Shown here one piece after another: positions 1-10,836 of a stretch of 64,000 nt of DNA (positions are counted from its first letter, which is position 1; the number at the start of each line of letters is the position of its first letter). This DNA comes from Ctena decussata (taxonomy: Eukaryota > Mollusca > Bivalvia > Lucinida > Lucinidae): the NCBI GenBank assembly GCA_963989385.1, contig OZ022509.1, positions 56,153,431 through 56,217,430 of the forward strand, read 5' to 3'. The translations under genes and the position numbers were made by a program. Under the pieces are notes generated by a model. It was not told where the DNA came from and searched no databases. It saw nothing but the letters and a program-made list of their open reading frames with translations.

Positions 1-395
1 ATGAAATGACCACTCATGTAAGATCCTATCATGTATACCTAGCAAAAGCTGTATATGACAAAACCATATTACATCTAATAAGCACCCATTGAGCGAACCA
101 TTTTCAAAATAATGAGACTTTTGGGGTCAAATCTTCACTCATAAACACACTACCCATGAATTTCAGATAAAAAATAAAATTTCAAAAAAGTACACACATT
201 TTCTGTTGACTAAATCTAAGATATAACTTATTCAATAAAAAACAACAGGTATTGATTTCTAAGCTACCCAGTGAGCATAGGCAAAGCAGCTGTTTTCAAT
301 TATCAAGTGCTGCCCTTGCTGATCTAAGCCTTCCTTTATTTATTCAGCCTATCTGAAACATTCCAAGTCTCTTCTTCTCTACAGCGAGTGTATTT
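1..395. other. No recognisable feature
   Basis: AT-rich sequence before the first repeat element. I see no supported exon, RNA gene or repeat in it. Confidence 0.4.
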
Positions 396-2077
396 AACAA
401 GAGGTCCATGATGGACCTAAATCGATCACCTGAGTTATGATGAAATAACATGGAAGATCATCTATCTGATAATGGTTTAATTGGAGCAGTTTTGCACTTT
501 CTAATCTATATTCACGACGATTGGGTCAAAACTGTGTCCTCTAGAGTGTACACAATGTTTTTCTTAGAGCTGACCTGGGGATCTAGATTTTGATAAGACA
601 TTATTCAGTTTTAAACTTGGCTTACATTTCATGAAGATAAACATTCTGACAAAGTTTCATGAAGATTCAATGCAAAATAAATCCACAATTGTGTACAGAA
701 GGGTTTTCTATGATTTGACCTAGTGACCTAGTTTTTGACTGACAAAACCTAGTTTCAAACTTTGCCTAGATTTCATTAAGATAAACATTCTGACAAAGTT
801 TCATGAAGATTGGATCTAAACTGTGCCCTCTAGAGTATCCACATTGTTTTTCTAAGATTTGACCTAGTAACCTAGTTTTTTATCCAACATGACCCAGTTG
901 CACCCTTGGTCTAGATTTGTTGGAGATAAACATTTTGACAAAGTTTCATGAAAATTGGGACAAAACTGTACCCTCTAGATCATTCACGTGGTTTTTCTAA
1001 AATCTGACCTAGTGACCTAGTTTTTGATCTGACATGGCCCAGTTTCAAATTTGGTCTACATTTCATAAAGATAAGCATACTGACAAAGTTCCATGAAGAT
1101 TGGACCATAACTGTGCCCTCCAGCGCGTACACAAGGTTTTTCTAAGATTTGACCTATTTTTTGACCTCACATGATACTGGCCTAGATTGTATAAGGATAA
1201 ACATTCTGACAAAGTTTCATGAAGATTGGATTATAACTGTGCCCTCTAGAGTGTACACAAGTATTTTCTAAGATTTGACCCAGTGACCTAGTTTTCACCC
1301 CACATGACTCAGTTTCAATCCTGGCATAGATTGTATAAGGATAAACATTCTGCCAAAGTTTCATGAAGATTGGATCATAACTGTGCCCTCTAGAGTGTAC
1401 ACAAGGTTTTTCTAAGATTTGACCTAGTGACCTAGTTTTTGACCCCATATGACCCAGTTTCAAACTTGGTCTAGATTTCAATAAGATTAACATTCTGACA
1501 AAGTTTCATGATGATTGGATCAAAACTGTGCCCTCTATCTCATTCTAAGATTTATTTTTATTTTTAGCTCTGGCGGCCATTTTGTTCAGCTGAGTGAAAC
1601 CGTTTTAGCAATTTTTGTTCAGGGCCATGCGTCAAACACTTCTGTGAAATTATTTTGAAATCGAGTCATTGACTTCAGAGGAGATGTCGTTAATAGGTTT
1701 TTATATATTTAGATTTCTGTTTTTAGCTCTGGTGGCCATTTTTTCAGCGGAGTGGAACCGTTTTAGCAATTTCGGTTCAGGGCCATAAGTCAAACATTTC
1801 TGTGAAATTATTTTGAAATCGAGCCATTGGCTTCAGAGGAGATGTTGTTAAAAGGTTTTTCTATTTTTAGCTCTGGCAGCCATCTTGTTCAGCAGACCGG
1901 AACCATTTTAGCAATTTTTGTTCAGGGCTATAACAGAAACATTTGTGTGAAATTATTTTGAAATTGGCTAACTGGTGTAGGAGGAGATGTCCTTTGAAGA
2001 AATTGTTGACGGACGGACGACGGACAAATAGCGATCACAATAGCTCACCTTGAGCACTTCGTGCTCAGGTGAGCTAA
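396..2077 (+). mobile_element. Tandem-repeat-cored element, family F1 (non-autonomous)
   Basis: It starts with the near-palindrome AGGTCCATGATGGACCT just inside AACAAG. The body holds about seven imperfect ~144-bp units (for example CTGACAAAGTTTCATGAAG near 650, 790, 1080, 1207, 1351 and 1495), followed by three copies of a second unit beginning AGCTCTGGCGGCCAT (about 1566, 1724 and 1867). It ends with a GACGGACG-rich tract and a hairpin, TTGAGCAC-TTC-GTGCTCA, followed by GGTGAGCTAA. It encodes no protein. A second copy lies at 56957 and an inverted one at 21345; the latter defines both ends. A 3' hairpin followed by CTAA recalls Helitron/Helentron-type non-autonomous elements and the tandem-repeat elements described in bivalves. 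That assignment is inference. Confidence 0.75.
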
Positions 2078-2487
2078 TAACCAAGGAAACAAATGTGTGA
2101 AAATCATGTAGAGTTGGCAGAGTATATTTGTGCCTTGTCCTGAGAAAATCTGTTGTAAGCCTTTGTAAGCAATAAAGGCGCAGCCTGATCAGCACCTCCA
2201 TTGTTCGCTGCTGAGATAGTACAAGGGCTTTAGTTTTTATGGCCAGCTTTTTAAAATGCAGACCATTAAGAGTCTGACCTGGTTGGAAACCCTCGGGCTG
2301 ATGTAAGACCTGACTGATGATGATGATGATTTTAAATTTAACGACGCTTCAACCCTCTGGGTCATTTGCGTCATGAAGGTTGCATCTTACTTAAAATATA
2401 AACAGAACTGAAAGGTACGGCACTTTATAAAAAATAACTTTGCATTATTAACATGAAAGTAATACATGGTAAAAATGTAGAAAAGGT

Positions 2488-3145
2488 TTATATTTTGTTA
2501 AAAAGGTTAATATCTTTTAAAAAGGATAAGATACTATCGACAGGTACATCTTGAAACAGTTGCGTCAAGTTATTAGCTCGAAAATATCTATTTCTGTTTT
2601 GTGAAAAGTCAACACAGTCAATGAGAATATGTTTAACTGTAAAGAGCTGGTTACAAACTATACAGAAAGGCTGTTCTTCACGATTTAGTAAGTACGAATG
2701 GGTAATTCTTGTATGGCCTATGCATAGTCGAGTAATAACAATTTCTTCTCTTCTTAAACTTCGAATAAATGAAGGGTTATTCCCTATGATAGGTTTAATT
2801 TCGTGAAGTTTATTAAAAACAGCTGTGTCCCATGATGTTTGCCACTTTGACAAGATGTACTTGTTGATAGCGGGTTTAAAATTGTTAAATGGAATTTCAA
2901 ACATAGACACATTCATACTAAGAGATTCTTTTGCTTTTCTGTCAGCGGTTTCAATGCCAGCTATGTTAATATGACTGGGGATCCAACAAAAAACTATTTC
3001 TTTAGTGCTTGAAATTTCATGATGTTTTTCTAATAGTTTTTGAATTTGTGAATTTCTCGAAGATGTATGGTTTAGAGCTTTTAAGACAGAAAGAGAGTCT
3101 GAAAAAATTACAAATTTGTCATTAAGGTAACAGTTGTCAATAGTC
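2488..3145 (-). pseudogene. 3' part of ORF2 (RNase H remainder and C-terminal domain), frame-shifted
   Basis: This continues ORF2 after the 2-nt deletion. It carries the RNase H motifs FSDSLSVLKALN and CWIPSHINIAG followed by ETADRKAKE, so the later acidic residues are still present. A C-terminal domain follows with a CxxC...H...C cluster (PFCIVCNQ, then KHILIDCVDF), which is common at the end of I- and Jockey-type ORF2 proteins. From 2916 down to 2488 it is open as 142 codons. It has no start of its own and could only be made as part of a restored ORF2. The same C-terminus is present at 62894-63048. Confidence 0.85.
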
Positions 3146-6100
3146 TAAAGCTAAATCTATTGCTTTTGCTTCTGCAGTGAAAATAGAAGAACCATCAGGA
3201 ATACGTAAGGAATTGCAGTATTTCCTAGATATAAATGCACATCCAACTTTCTCACCATCTTTGGAACCATCAGTATATATATGCTGAAATTCTGTATAAC
3301 GTGTCTGAATGTCTTGAAAATCTTGTTTCAGAATGTGAGGATTTGAAACTGACTTTTTGTTTGTGTTTAGGTCAAACAAAATGTTAGGTTTCTTCATGTA
3401 CCAAGGTGGGATTTCTGATGTAGAATGTTTTTCAATATTTTTAGGATTGATATTTGAAGCTTCAAGCAGTGGTATAACTCGAAGAGCAAACGGTTTAATT
3501 GCATGCGGTTTACGCTCGTACAGCTCCACAAATTGTGGTGAAAATGTGACTTTGAAGGTTGAGTTGGTTGAGTTAGCTGGGTTAGCAGCAAGTCTGGTGG
3601 CATATTGAAGAGAAAGCTTTTCTCTGCGTAAATACAGGGATGGCTCATCTGCTTCCACATACAAACTAGTTACAGGGGAAGTCCGAAAAGCTCCTAAAGC
3701 TAAACGAAGTCCTTGGTGGTGAACAGTATCTAACATTTGTAAATAGGACTTTCTGGCTGAACCATATACAATAGATCCATAGTCTAACTTTGACCGAATT
3801 AAAGAACGATAAAGATGTAGAAGAGTGGAACGATCTGCACCCCAGTTCGTATTTGATAAAACTTTAAGAAGATTCAAAGCTTTTAAACATTTCGCTTTGA
3901 TGTATCGAATGTGGGGAATAAACGAAAGTTTTCGGTCAAAGATTACTCCTAAAAACTTGGATTCTTCCACAACAGGTAGCTGAGATCCATATAAATAAAG
4001 AATAGGATCATTGTGAATCCTTCTAAGTTTACAGAAATGAACACATTGTGTTTTTGACTTGGAAAATTTGAAACCATTGTTCGTAGCCCAGTTTTCAATT
4101 CTATTGATACACTGTTGAAGGTGTCTTTCAATTGTTCTCATGTTTTTAGAACGATAACATATTCCAAAATCATCAACATATAAGGAACCATCCGTTTTGC
4201 TGTCTAGACAATTTACAATGTTATTTATTTTTATATTGAACAAAGTAGTAGAAAGAATACTTCCTTGGGGGACACCTTGCTCTTGATCATAAAGATCAGA
4301 TAAAGTAGAACCTACACGAACCTGCATAGTTCTATCTTCAAGGAATCTTTGAATAAAAACAGGCAATCTACCCTTAAGACCTAAATCATGTAAGTCTTTC
4401 AAGATGCCATATCGCCAGGTGGTATCATAAGCCTTTTCCAAGTCAAAAAACACAGCAACAACATGTTCTCTATTTACAAATGCATCTCGAATAAAAGTTT
4501 CCAGTCTGATTAAATGATCGTTGGTACTGCGTTCAGATCGGAAACCCGACTGAATTGGTGATATAAGATCATTCGATTCTAAGTACCAAACGAGTCTTTT
4601 GTTGATCATTCTCTCCAACGTTTTGCAAAGACAACTTGTTAAAGCTATCGGTCTATAATTTGTTGGTTCTGCATGATCTTTACCTGGTTTAGGAATTGGT
4701 ATTACAGTAGCCAAACGCCAGCTCTCTGTAAATACACCAGTTGTCCAAATGTCATTGAATATGTGTAAAAGTGTTAAAAGAGCGTTTTCATGTAAATGTT
4801 TTAGCATCTGATAATGTATTTCATCTGGTCCTGTAGCAGTGTCATGAGATTTGTTAATCGCTTCTTTAAGTTCTAATAAATTAAAGTGGCTGTTATATTC
4901 TTCGTTATTCGAAGACTTAAAGTTAATTTTATTCTTTTCTTGATGTATTCTGGTCTTTTTGAACTTTTCTAAATAATTTCGGGATGATGAATTTTTCAAA
5001 AAGGTTTCTCCAAATGTATTTGCGATATCCTCTTTATTGGTTGCTTTCGTTTCTCTACAGGTGTTTAAATGTGTATAATTTGGTGATTTCACTTTTCCGG
5101 ATATTTTTCGAACCATTTTCCAAACTTTTGTAATCGGTGTTTTATAATTCAGTTTTGACACGTATGATTTCCATGTGTTTCGTTTAGAGGACCTTATAGT
5201 ACGGCGGGCTTTGGCTCTTTGATTTTTTACGTTATTTAGATTTTCTTTAGTTGGATATTTGCAGAACTTTGATAAAGCATGTTTTCTTTGTCTTATGGCT
5301 TTCTTACAGTCGTCATTGTACCACGGATTGCTTTTCTTGGGGTTTGGTGAGGTCTTTGGAATACATGTATTAGATATTTCTGTGAGAGAAGAAGTAAAAT
5401 CAGCAACAAGATCAGTGGAATTATCAAACTTTTCAATGTTTAAAAACTGGTTACACAAAGAATTAAACTGTTCCCAGTTAGCTTTGTTTAGTTTCCATTT
5501 AGGATTAGGATCTTCAACTGAAGAATTTATACTTTCAATCACGATAGGAAAATGATCACTTCCATGCTGGTCATCACATACAGACCAGTCGAAGTCGAGT
5601 AAAACAGATGGATGGCAAAAAGAAAGATCTAAAGAAGAGAAAGTACCAGTTGCAGGATGAAGGTAAGTATGGGACTTATCATTCATCAGACAAAGATCAT
5701 TATTTGTATAGAAATTCTCAATGATTTCGCCTCTAGTATTATTTTTGTTACAACCCCAAAGCATATTGTGGCCATTAAAGTCACCTAATAATAAATATGG
5801 CGAAGGAAGTTGTTGCAGTAAAGAATCTAGATGCTGAGATTGTAACTTGAAGTTAGGAGGTATAAAGACGGAACAAATAGTTATTTCTTTTTCTAAAGAA
5901 ACTGAAACAGCTACAGCTTGCAGAGCTGTTGTTAGTTTTATTTCTCGTTGCGGACAAGAGGAATGAATCAAAATAGAACTGCCACCGGACGGTTTCTGAC
6001 CATCTGTATAAAAATAATTATACAGGTTGTAACCTTTAAAAGTTATATTATCATCAGGTTTTAAGAAAGTTTCTTGAAGACAAAAAACTGATGGTCTTAC

Positions 6101-6184
6101 TAGGGTTAAAAGTAATAAAATGTCATTGAAATTTGGTTTAAGGCCTCGACAATTCCACTGTATTATCTTATTTTTAAATTCCAT
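3137..6184 (-). CDS. Retrotransposon ORF2: endonuclease-reverse transcriptase (cut short in RNase H)
   Basis: A 1015-residue open frame. Residues 1-215 are an APE-type (EEP) endonuclease: WNCRG at 10-14, QE at 37-38, GDFNGHN at 134-140 and SDH at 209-211. Residues ~490-760 are the reverse transcriptase: PIPKPGK at 496-502, FDLEKAYD at 580-587, QGVPQGS at 636-642, the catalytic YVDD at 669-672 and FLGVIFD at 744-750. RNase H begins at YTDGSK (970-975) with the expected Glu at 1005. The frame then stops at residue 1015 because, compared with the copy at 42090, two bases are missing. The rest of RNase H and the C-terminus continue in another frame (next entry). It would nick the target and copy the element RNA in the nucleus. 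ORF1 lies 55 bp upstream. Confidence 0.93.
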   Translation of the reverse strand: MEFKNKIIQWNCRGLKPNFNDILLLLTLVRPSVFCLQETFLKPDDNITFKGYNLYNYFYTDGQKPSGGSSILIHSSCPQREIKLTTALQAVAVSVSLEKEITICSVFIPPNFKLQSQHLDSLLQQLPSPYLLLGDFNGHNMLWGCNKNNTRGEIIENFYTNNDLCLMNDKSHTYLHPATGTFSSLDLSFCHPSVLLDFDWSVCDDQHGSDHFPIVIESINSSVEDPNPKWKLNKANWEQFNSLCNQFLNIEKFDNSTDLVADFTSSLTEISNTCIPKTSPNPKKSNPWYNDDCKKAIRQRKHALSKFCKYPTKENLNNVKNQRAKARRTIRSSKRNTWKSYVSKLNYKTPITKVWKMVRKISGKVKSPNYTHLNTCRETKATNKEDIANTFGETFLKNSSSRNYLEKFKKTRIHQEKNKINFKSSNNEEYNSHFNLLELKEAINKSHDTATGPDEIHYQMLKHLHENALLTLLHIFNDIWTTGVFTESWRLATVIPIPKPGKDHAEPTNYRPIALTSCLCKTLERMINKRLVWYLESNDLISPIQSGFRSERSTNDHLIRLETFIRDAFVNREHVVAVFFDLEKAYDTTWRYGILKDLHDLGLKGRLPVFIQRFLEDRTMQVRVGSTLSDLYDQEQGVPQGSILSTTLFNIKINNIVNCLDSKTDGSLYVDDFGICYRSKNMRTIERHLQQCINRIENWATNNGFKFSKSKTQCVHFCKLRRIHNDPILYLYGSQLPVVEESKFLGVIFDRKLSFIPHIRYIKAKCLKALNLLKVLSNTNWGADRSTLLHLYRSLIRSKLDYGSIVYGSARKSYLQMLDTVHHQGLRLALGAFRTSPVTSLYVEADEPSLYLRREKLSLQYATRLAANPANSTNSTFKVTFSPQFVELYERKPHAIKPFALRVIPLLEASNINPKNIEKHSTSEIPPWYMKKPNILFDLNTNKKSVSNPHILKQDFQDIQTRYTEFQHIYTDGSKDGEKVGCAFISRKYCNSLRIPDGSSIFTAEAKAIDLALDY

Positions 6185-6238
6185 GTTTAATTATAGATTT
6201 GAGAGATAAATATATATATATATATGTAAGACTGGAAA

Positions 6239-7633
6239 CTATGGAGATGGAGGGAGGATTGGTGACCAAGAAGCTGTATCGCTAGTATGAGAGTGATCAA
6301 GAGTATCAACATACTCCATTTCACTCTCGTCACTCAATGTTTCAAATTTATTTTGAAGCTGAAGCTCATCTTTTGAACCTTTAGGTTGTCTGTCTGAAAT
6401 AACTGGTTTCTTTTGAGTCTTATCTTTTCCATTTGACGAATTATGTTTTGGAGAGGATGGTTTATTATTTAGTTGTCGTTCTCTCCTTTGCTGTTTCTGC
6501 CAGTCCTTTCGCATCATCTCTAGGGTAGCTTTCTTGAGGACTGGCTCTTCTTTCGATGCCTGGTTACTCTGATTTGGAGAGGATGATGGTTTCGCTTTTT
6601 CGGTCGCTGTTGAAGTTTTTGTTTGTGTTGTTGTCGTTTTCGTAGTATGTTTTGTTTCAGATACTTGTTTTTCATTACTTTCTTCTGAATCTATGATAGT
6701 GACAGGATTCGTTTGAGTAGAGGCGTCAGTAAAAGATACTTGTTTCACGCTTGGTTTGATTACACTAGCATAGCTTGAACCTGGGACAGGAGCTGGTGAC
6801 TCAACGATTTTCCGCGCTTCAGGAAAAGAGACGTTTCGTGTAAATTTTACTCTGAGTATTTCTTTTTCTTTATGCCAGATTTTACATTCCTTAGAGTTAG
6901 CGTTGTGTCTTTCCCCACAGTTGACACATTTGGTTGGGCTTTTACACAACGTTTCGTGATGAGTTGCTGGTTCGCCACAATTTGAACAGACGGGATGGCT
7001 CTTGCATCTATCTTCATGATGACCGTACTGTTGGCAGTTGAAGCAACGAAGCGGATTTGGTATGTACACCTCAACGTTAACACGAAGGAATGCAATTTTG
7101 ATGGTAGATGGCAAAGTTGGTGTGTTAAATGTAAAGACGAATGTGTTTGTATCTTTCAGTTGACCATCTCTTTTCACTCGAAAACGTTTCACAGCAGTTA
7201 CTCCTTGAGTTTTCATCTCATCCAGGATTTCTTGCTCACTGCAACCCCTCAAGTCGGGGCAACGCATTACACCTCTTGAGGAATTCAGTGAGCTATGGGG
7301 ATAGACTCGAACTTTTAGGGTGTGAAAGTTTTGTGTTCTAAGGAGGTTTTCTGCGTGTGATTTTTTTGTTATTTCAATTAATAATTGATTGGATCTAGAT
7401 AACTTTTTTATACTTTTTGGTTCACCAGCAATACTTTGCAGAACTTTTTGAATCACAAAAGGGGAAAGTGAAGTAATGCTGGTATCCTGATCAGTAGCTT
7501 CTATGATGATGAAGCGCGGAAATGTTTGAACTGTCTGAGGTAAAGGGTAATTATCTGGTTCATTGTCTGAGCACTCAGCTTCTGACGAAGACAGTGATGA
7601 CTGATTCGATTTTTTCCGTTTGTTTAACCCCAT
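6239..7633 (-). CDS. Retrotransposon ORF1: gag-like zinc-knuckle protein
   Basis: An intact 464-residue frame upstream of ORF2. Residues ~35-195 resemble the RNA-binding core of I-type ORF1 proteins. Three adjacent zinc knuckles follow: CFNCQQYGHHEDRC (197-210), CSNCGEPATHHETLC (216-230) and CVNCGERHNANSKEC (236-250). The C-terminal ~200 residues are Ser/Thr/Lys-rich and probably disordered. In this family ORF1 binds the element RNA and forms the particle carried to the nucleus. The start is the first Met of the frame, next to a basic NKRKK stretch. Intactness of ORF1 beside a broken ORF2 fits recent inactivation by one small deletion. Confidence 0.92.
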   Translation of the reverse strand: MGLNKRKKSNQSSLSSSEAECSDNEPDNYPLPQTVQTFPRFIIIEATDQDTSITSLSPFVIQKVLQSIAGEPKSIKKLSRSNQLLIEITKKSHAENLLRTQNFHTLKVRVYPHSSLNSSRGVMRCPDLRGCSEQEILDEMKTQGVTAVKRFRVKRDGQLKDTNTFVFTFNTPTLPSTIKIAFLRVNVEVYIPNPLRCFNCQQYGHHEDRCKSHPVCSNCGEPATHHETLCKSPTKCVNCGERHNANSKECKIWHKEKEILRVKFTRNVSFPEARKIVESPAPVPGSSYASVIKPSVKQVSFTDASTQTNPVTIIDSEESNEKQVSETKHTTKTTTTQTKTSTATEKAKPSSSPNQSNQASKEEPVLKKATLEMMRKDWQKQQRRERQLNNKPSSPKHNSSNGKDKTQKKPVISDRQPKGSKDELQLQNKFETLSDESEMEYVDTLDHSHTSDTASWSPILPPSP

Positions 7634-8171
7634 AATTCCACTGAAATGTTTTCATCTTCTATGCTCCCCACCCGCCTTGGAGCCCAACAAGGGAACACTT
7701 TAACGGAGTGGATCTCCTAATCACAAGTGTTAGAGATACACAGAAGAAATACTCGCACAACTGAAATGCTGCACGATTGACCCGTTGAGCCGCCGCTCCT
7801 AGGAATGGAAAGTTTATAGAGGAAAGACATATGGGCATACGGTCGGTATCAGAACGATACAAAAGAAAGGAAAAGAAAGCAAAGGATCCCAGAGCTGGCA
7901 CGACTAGCCGATTGACTGTGCCGGGTCCACACAGCCACCCGTCTACACCGAAATTAGGGCCAAAGAGGTGTGTTGAAACACCTGGAGATCCCTGGGATGC
8001 CTCTCAACCTCCAGGATCCCTTCATCCGGCTTACGGGACGCCACCCACGGCAAACAGGTGGGACCTCCACTTAGCTCTTCGCAGAGGGGACATTCACTGT
8101 CTCTGAGTCCAGAGATGTCCCCTTTGAGAATTGAGCCCCGGGGCCACGACAAGGCGGGAAGATTCCCGGGG
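7634..8171 (-). promoter_or_regulatory. 5' leader of the retrotransposon (inferred internal promoter)
   Basis: 538 bp of clearly higher GC content than the surroundings lie between the 5' target-site duplication and the ORF1 start. Non-LTR elements carry an internal promoter in this leader, so transcription probably starts at about 8171. No TATA box is evident. The promoter role is inferred from position only. Confidence 0.5.
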
Positions 8172-8323
8172 AAGACCTGACTGAATATATATAAAAAGTC
8201 ATACTGCAGTGTTTGTTAAATGCACTCAGCTTCCATCAGCACAAACTGTATTAGACTGACTGTTGCTTGTCAAACTTGGTTTATGCAGAATGCAGACTCA
8301 TGCAAATAAAATACTATATTTTA

Positions 8324-8625
8324 TCAAAGTACAAATACTTTAGAATAACCCATAAAAGTACCAGTAGTAAGAACATACTTTTCAATACTGATCACACCTG
8401 GCGCTATATTCTTCCTTTTGCTTCTGAACCGACCAGTTGGAGATTTCATGAACCTATCTCGAAATTTAGTTCAGTCCTTGTCAAACGGAGTCAGTCCACT
8501 CCACAGAAGAAGTATCTCAGATGCTCAGATGATAATCCAGTCTCTTGTTTATGAAGCTTAGCTAAGCAGTTTGCCAGTTTTATGACTGCTGAATAGCCAG
8601 CTATATTGTCAGGCCCGACATCACT
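8324..8625 (-). pseudogene. Decayed exon of an unidentified gene
   Basis: A good acceptor (TTCTTTTACAG, 8626-8636) is followed by 44 open codons starting SDVGPDNIAGYSAVIKLANC and ending at TGA (8491-8493). After a one-base shift the coding character resumes (TPFDKD, a further TGA, then TKFRDRFMKSPTGRFRSKRK) and ends at TGA 8324-8326. I do not recognise the family. It may be the last exon of the minus-strand gene whose better-preserved exons lie at 10004-10942 and 13073-15026, but the link is only by strand and proximity. One frameshift and one in-frame stop make this either a pseudogene or poor assembly. Confidence 0.45.
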
Positions 8626-8636
8626 CTGTAAAAGAA

Positions 8637-9990
8637 GTAATTATATAATCATGTGCAAAATATGTGATACAAAAGCAATGTAACAAACTTGCAGATATCA
8701 AACAACATCAGAACACTTAATATCAGCATGCTTAACAACAATCTTTATTCAGTCACTTCTTTTTCTTTAACAATGTGCTGTGAATAGCTTTTAATTGCAG
8801 CTAACTAGAATATGTATAAAATTTGTGCTATGGAAAAGCTACTTGCAATTGTTTGAGGCCACAACGGATGGCACCCCGAAGAAGCTTAAACCTGGGACCT
8901 CTTACTCAGATGCCTTCACATGTTTTTCAGTTGCAAGAACTTGTTTTGGATAACATGAAAGCAACAATAGGTCCAGGGAAAAGCATTCATCCAGTTATGT
9001 AAAATCTGACCCTGCCATGAAAACTCATTTTGAACATGTAAAAACATTACCAAAAAATGGTATGAATAAATCTACAGTTTTTATATGCGAAAACAATGGC
9101 ACAGATCAGCTGCGAGGAAATCGCTCAGCTGATCAGCGTCTTTGTTTTCCCTGTAAAGATAGTGTAATCCCTCAGCTTTCTATATCTCAAAATTCAAGCC
9201 TCTATCCATCTTCTGTGGTTTGACTAACTGGGTCAGAAACCCAAAGACAGGTTTTCTTATGATGCGGCTCATATGTAAACAGCGAAGGTAGAGGTAAGAC
9301 TAGTCTTGCCAGAAGCTTCCCTTTTTACTCATATAAACAGTAATTCAAAAGGACCTCTGGCGAAGATTCAGGCATCTGGACCCACTAAGGACCTCTGTAA
9401 GAGTCACACTGAAAGGTTCACACGACAAATGATCTATGGAACTTTTTCCCTCAGTGCAGCTTACTTAGTCTGATTCTCTGACTCTTATGCTGCAAGAGAA
9501 CACAAAAACAGCGCTGGAAAAATACTTCAACTTTATTCTTTTTTGGTTTGTTTGTTGTTTGATATCCTAGTCAACAGCTAAGGACATGTTGAGACAGATT
9601 GAACTTGTATAAAATAAGTATCTTCTTCTTTAACCGATTTCTGATTTTTTTTTGCAAAGGTAAGTTTATTTCATTTCCCAAATCTTTCTAAGCATTACAG
9701 CAGGAAAGATTACTTTAATCTTTCGTTTGTATTTAGTAGACATCATTCTGTATCTACCACCTTTACCTCTCCTATAATAGATCATTTAAACATCCTCATG
9801 TTTACTGGAATATGGATGCAGACAGACATTTGTTCCAAAATTGTATACAATCATGCTTCAAGTACAAATGGGGTGTATTGAAATAATCCAAATAAATGAT
9901 ATTTGTGTCTTGCAATTTATTTTTTAATTTACTTTATGTAATTAAAGTTTGCCTGTTATAATGCCTACCTAAAAGGGTAAGTACAGTTCA
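8637..9990. other. Non-coding stretch with a small inverted repeat
   Basis: I found no supported exon. The only structure is an inverted repeat at 9104-9134 (GATCAGCTG, 13-base loop, CAGCTGATC) whose arms extend weakly to 9087 and 9151, possibly a remnant foldback element. Confidence 0.35.
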
Positions 9991-10003
9991 CGTTTTGTTT
10001 TAC

Positions 10004-10236
10004 CTGTATGCTCCAAACTGGACTCTGAACTTGCCAAGCAGCGCAGCTTTGTCGTCTACATTACCACCAGCCTTCTTAAGCTCTTCCATAGCCTCTTTTT
10101 TTCACACGATCTGCCCTTTTGGGAGGCTGGTAATCTTTTCCCCGCCTTTTTTCATACAATGCCGAGGAAGTATCTGATCAAAAGCTGGCCATCAGCATTT
10201 CGCCTGAAGACTGGCCTCAGATGCTCCATTCTCAAA
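10004..10236 (-). pseudogene. Decayed exon, Lys/Arg-rich segment
   Basis: The acceptor ATTTTTCTAG (10237-10246) and the donor CATACAG|GTAAAAC bound a 233-nt stretch. Clear coding character appears in pieces: MEHLRPVFRRNADGQLLIRY, then LYEKRRGKDYQPPKRADRVK, then EAMEELKKAGGNVDDKAALL followed by GKFRVQFGAYR. The pieces need two one-base shifts, one of them inside a run of seven A. In the phase left by the preceding microexon the frame stops after 14 codons. The family is not recognised. Either the gene is dead or the homopolymer run is an assembly error. Confidence 0.45.
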
Positions 10237-10454
10237 CTAGAAAAATAATTAATAATAGGAGACAATATACCTATGCTACCCGTCGGAGGTAGGTCAGTAC
10301 ACTTCAGTCCCTTTATAACGCTACCATTTATAACATGGTTATGGTTATAACAAGGTCAGCCCTTGGCTCCAAAATGTGCATAGTAAAATTATCCCTTTAC
10401 AAAGCGATTCAAGTATAAGGCAGTCTAATCCTATGGCATCCCAAACGTATAGTA

Positions 10455-10615
10455 CCTTGTTAGGCAGAAAGCTCATGCAATTATGTACGCCACTGAGGTC
10501 AATAAGCATTTTGTAGGCAGGTAGCTAGAGAATTATGCATGCCACTGAGGTATCAGGTCAGTAACTTGTTAGGCAGGTAGTATAGGTAATTCTGTATGCC
10601 ACTGAGGTAAGTTAC
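10455..10615. repeat. Three imperfect ~65-bp direct repeats
   Basis: Units share TAGGCAG, an ATT.TG(T/C)A(T/C)GCCACTGAGGT block and a variable link, seen near 10462, 10516 and 10580. No coding content. Confidence 0.55.
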
Positions 10616-10722
10616 TTGTAATGGAACCACTGCCTTGTATCTGGAGGGTTGTGCATTATCAGTTACCATTGACCTCTGACTAGATGGTAGTGACCTCCCA
10701 ATAACGCAGTTTCGTTACCTAC

Positions 10723-10754
10723 CTTTGTTTTGAGGGTATGATACTGGCCTCTTT
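10723..10754 (-). CDS. 32-nt microexon of a minus-strand gene
   Basis: A strong acceptor (TTTGTTTTTCCAG) and a strong donor (AAAG|GTAGGT) enclose 32 nt. The first two bases complete a Glu codon begun by the last base of the exon at 10837-10942, then RGQYHTLKTK follows in frame, ending in phase 0. The phase agreement between two independently located exons is the main evidence that both are real. The family is not recognised. Confidence 0.6.
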
Positions 10755-10836
10755 CTGGAAAAACAAATCAGTGTCCCATGTGTCTGAATTCAATGTGACA
10801 ACAAACATACAGCAATAATCTCTGACATACATGTAC

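Larger units (their letters stand above)
2318..8171 (-). mobile_element. Nearly full-length I/Nimb-like non-LTR retrotransposon
   Basis: A 5.85-kb element read on the minus strand. In order it has a GC-rich 5' leader (8171 to 7634), ORF1 (gag-like zinc-knuckle protein), ORF2 (endonuclease, reverse transcriptase, RNase H), a 3' UTR and an (ATC)n tail at 2318-2332. It is flanked by a perfect 13-bp target-site duplication, AAGACCTGACTGA, at 2305-2317 and 8172-8184. The (ATC)n tail and the RNase H domain downstream of the RT suggest the I superfamily, probably the Nimb group; the clade call is by memory. A 2-nt deletion near 3146 breaks ORF2. The perfect duplication and long open frames suggest a fairly recent insertion. 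Truncated relatives lie at 41950-42550 and 62894-63218. Confidence 0.92.

Noticed and set aside
1182..1493. 103-codon minus-strand frame with internal repeats
   Set aside because: It is an artefact of the ~144-bp F1 tandem units being a multiple of three; the residues repeat with the DNA unit.
6995..7341. Plus-strand frames opposite ORF1
   Set aside because: Shadows of the retrotransposon ORF1 on the other strand.
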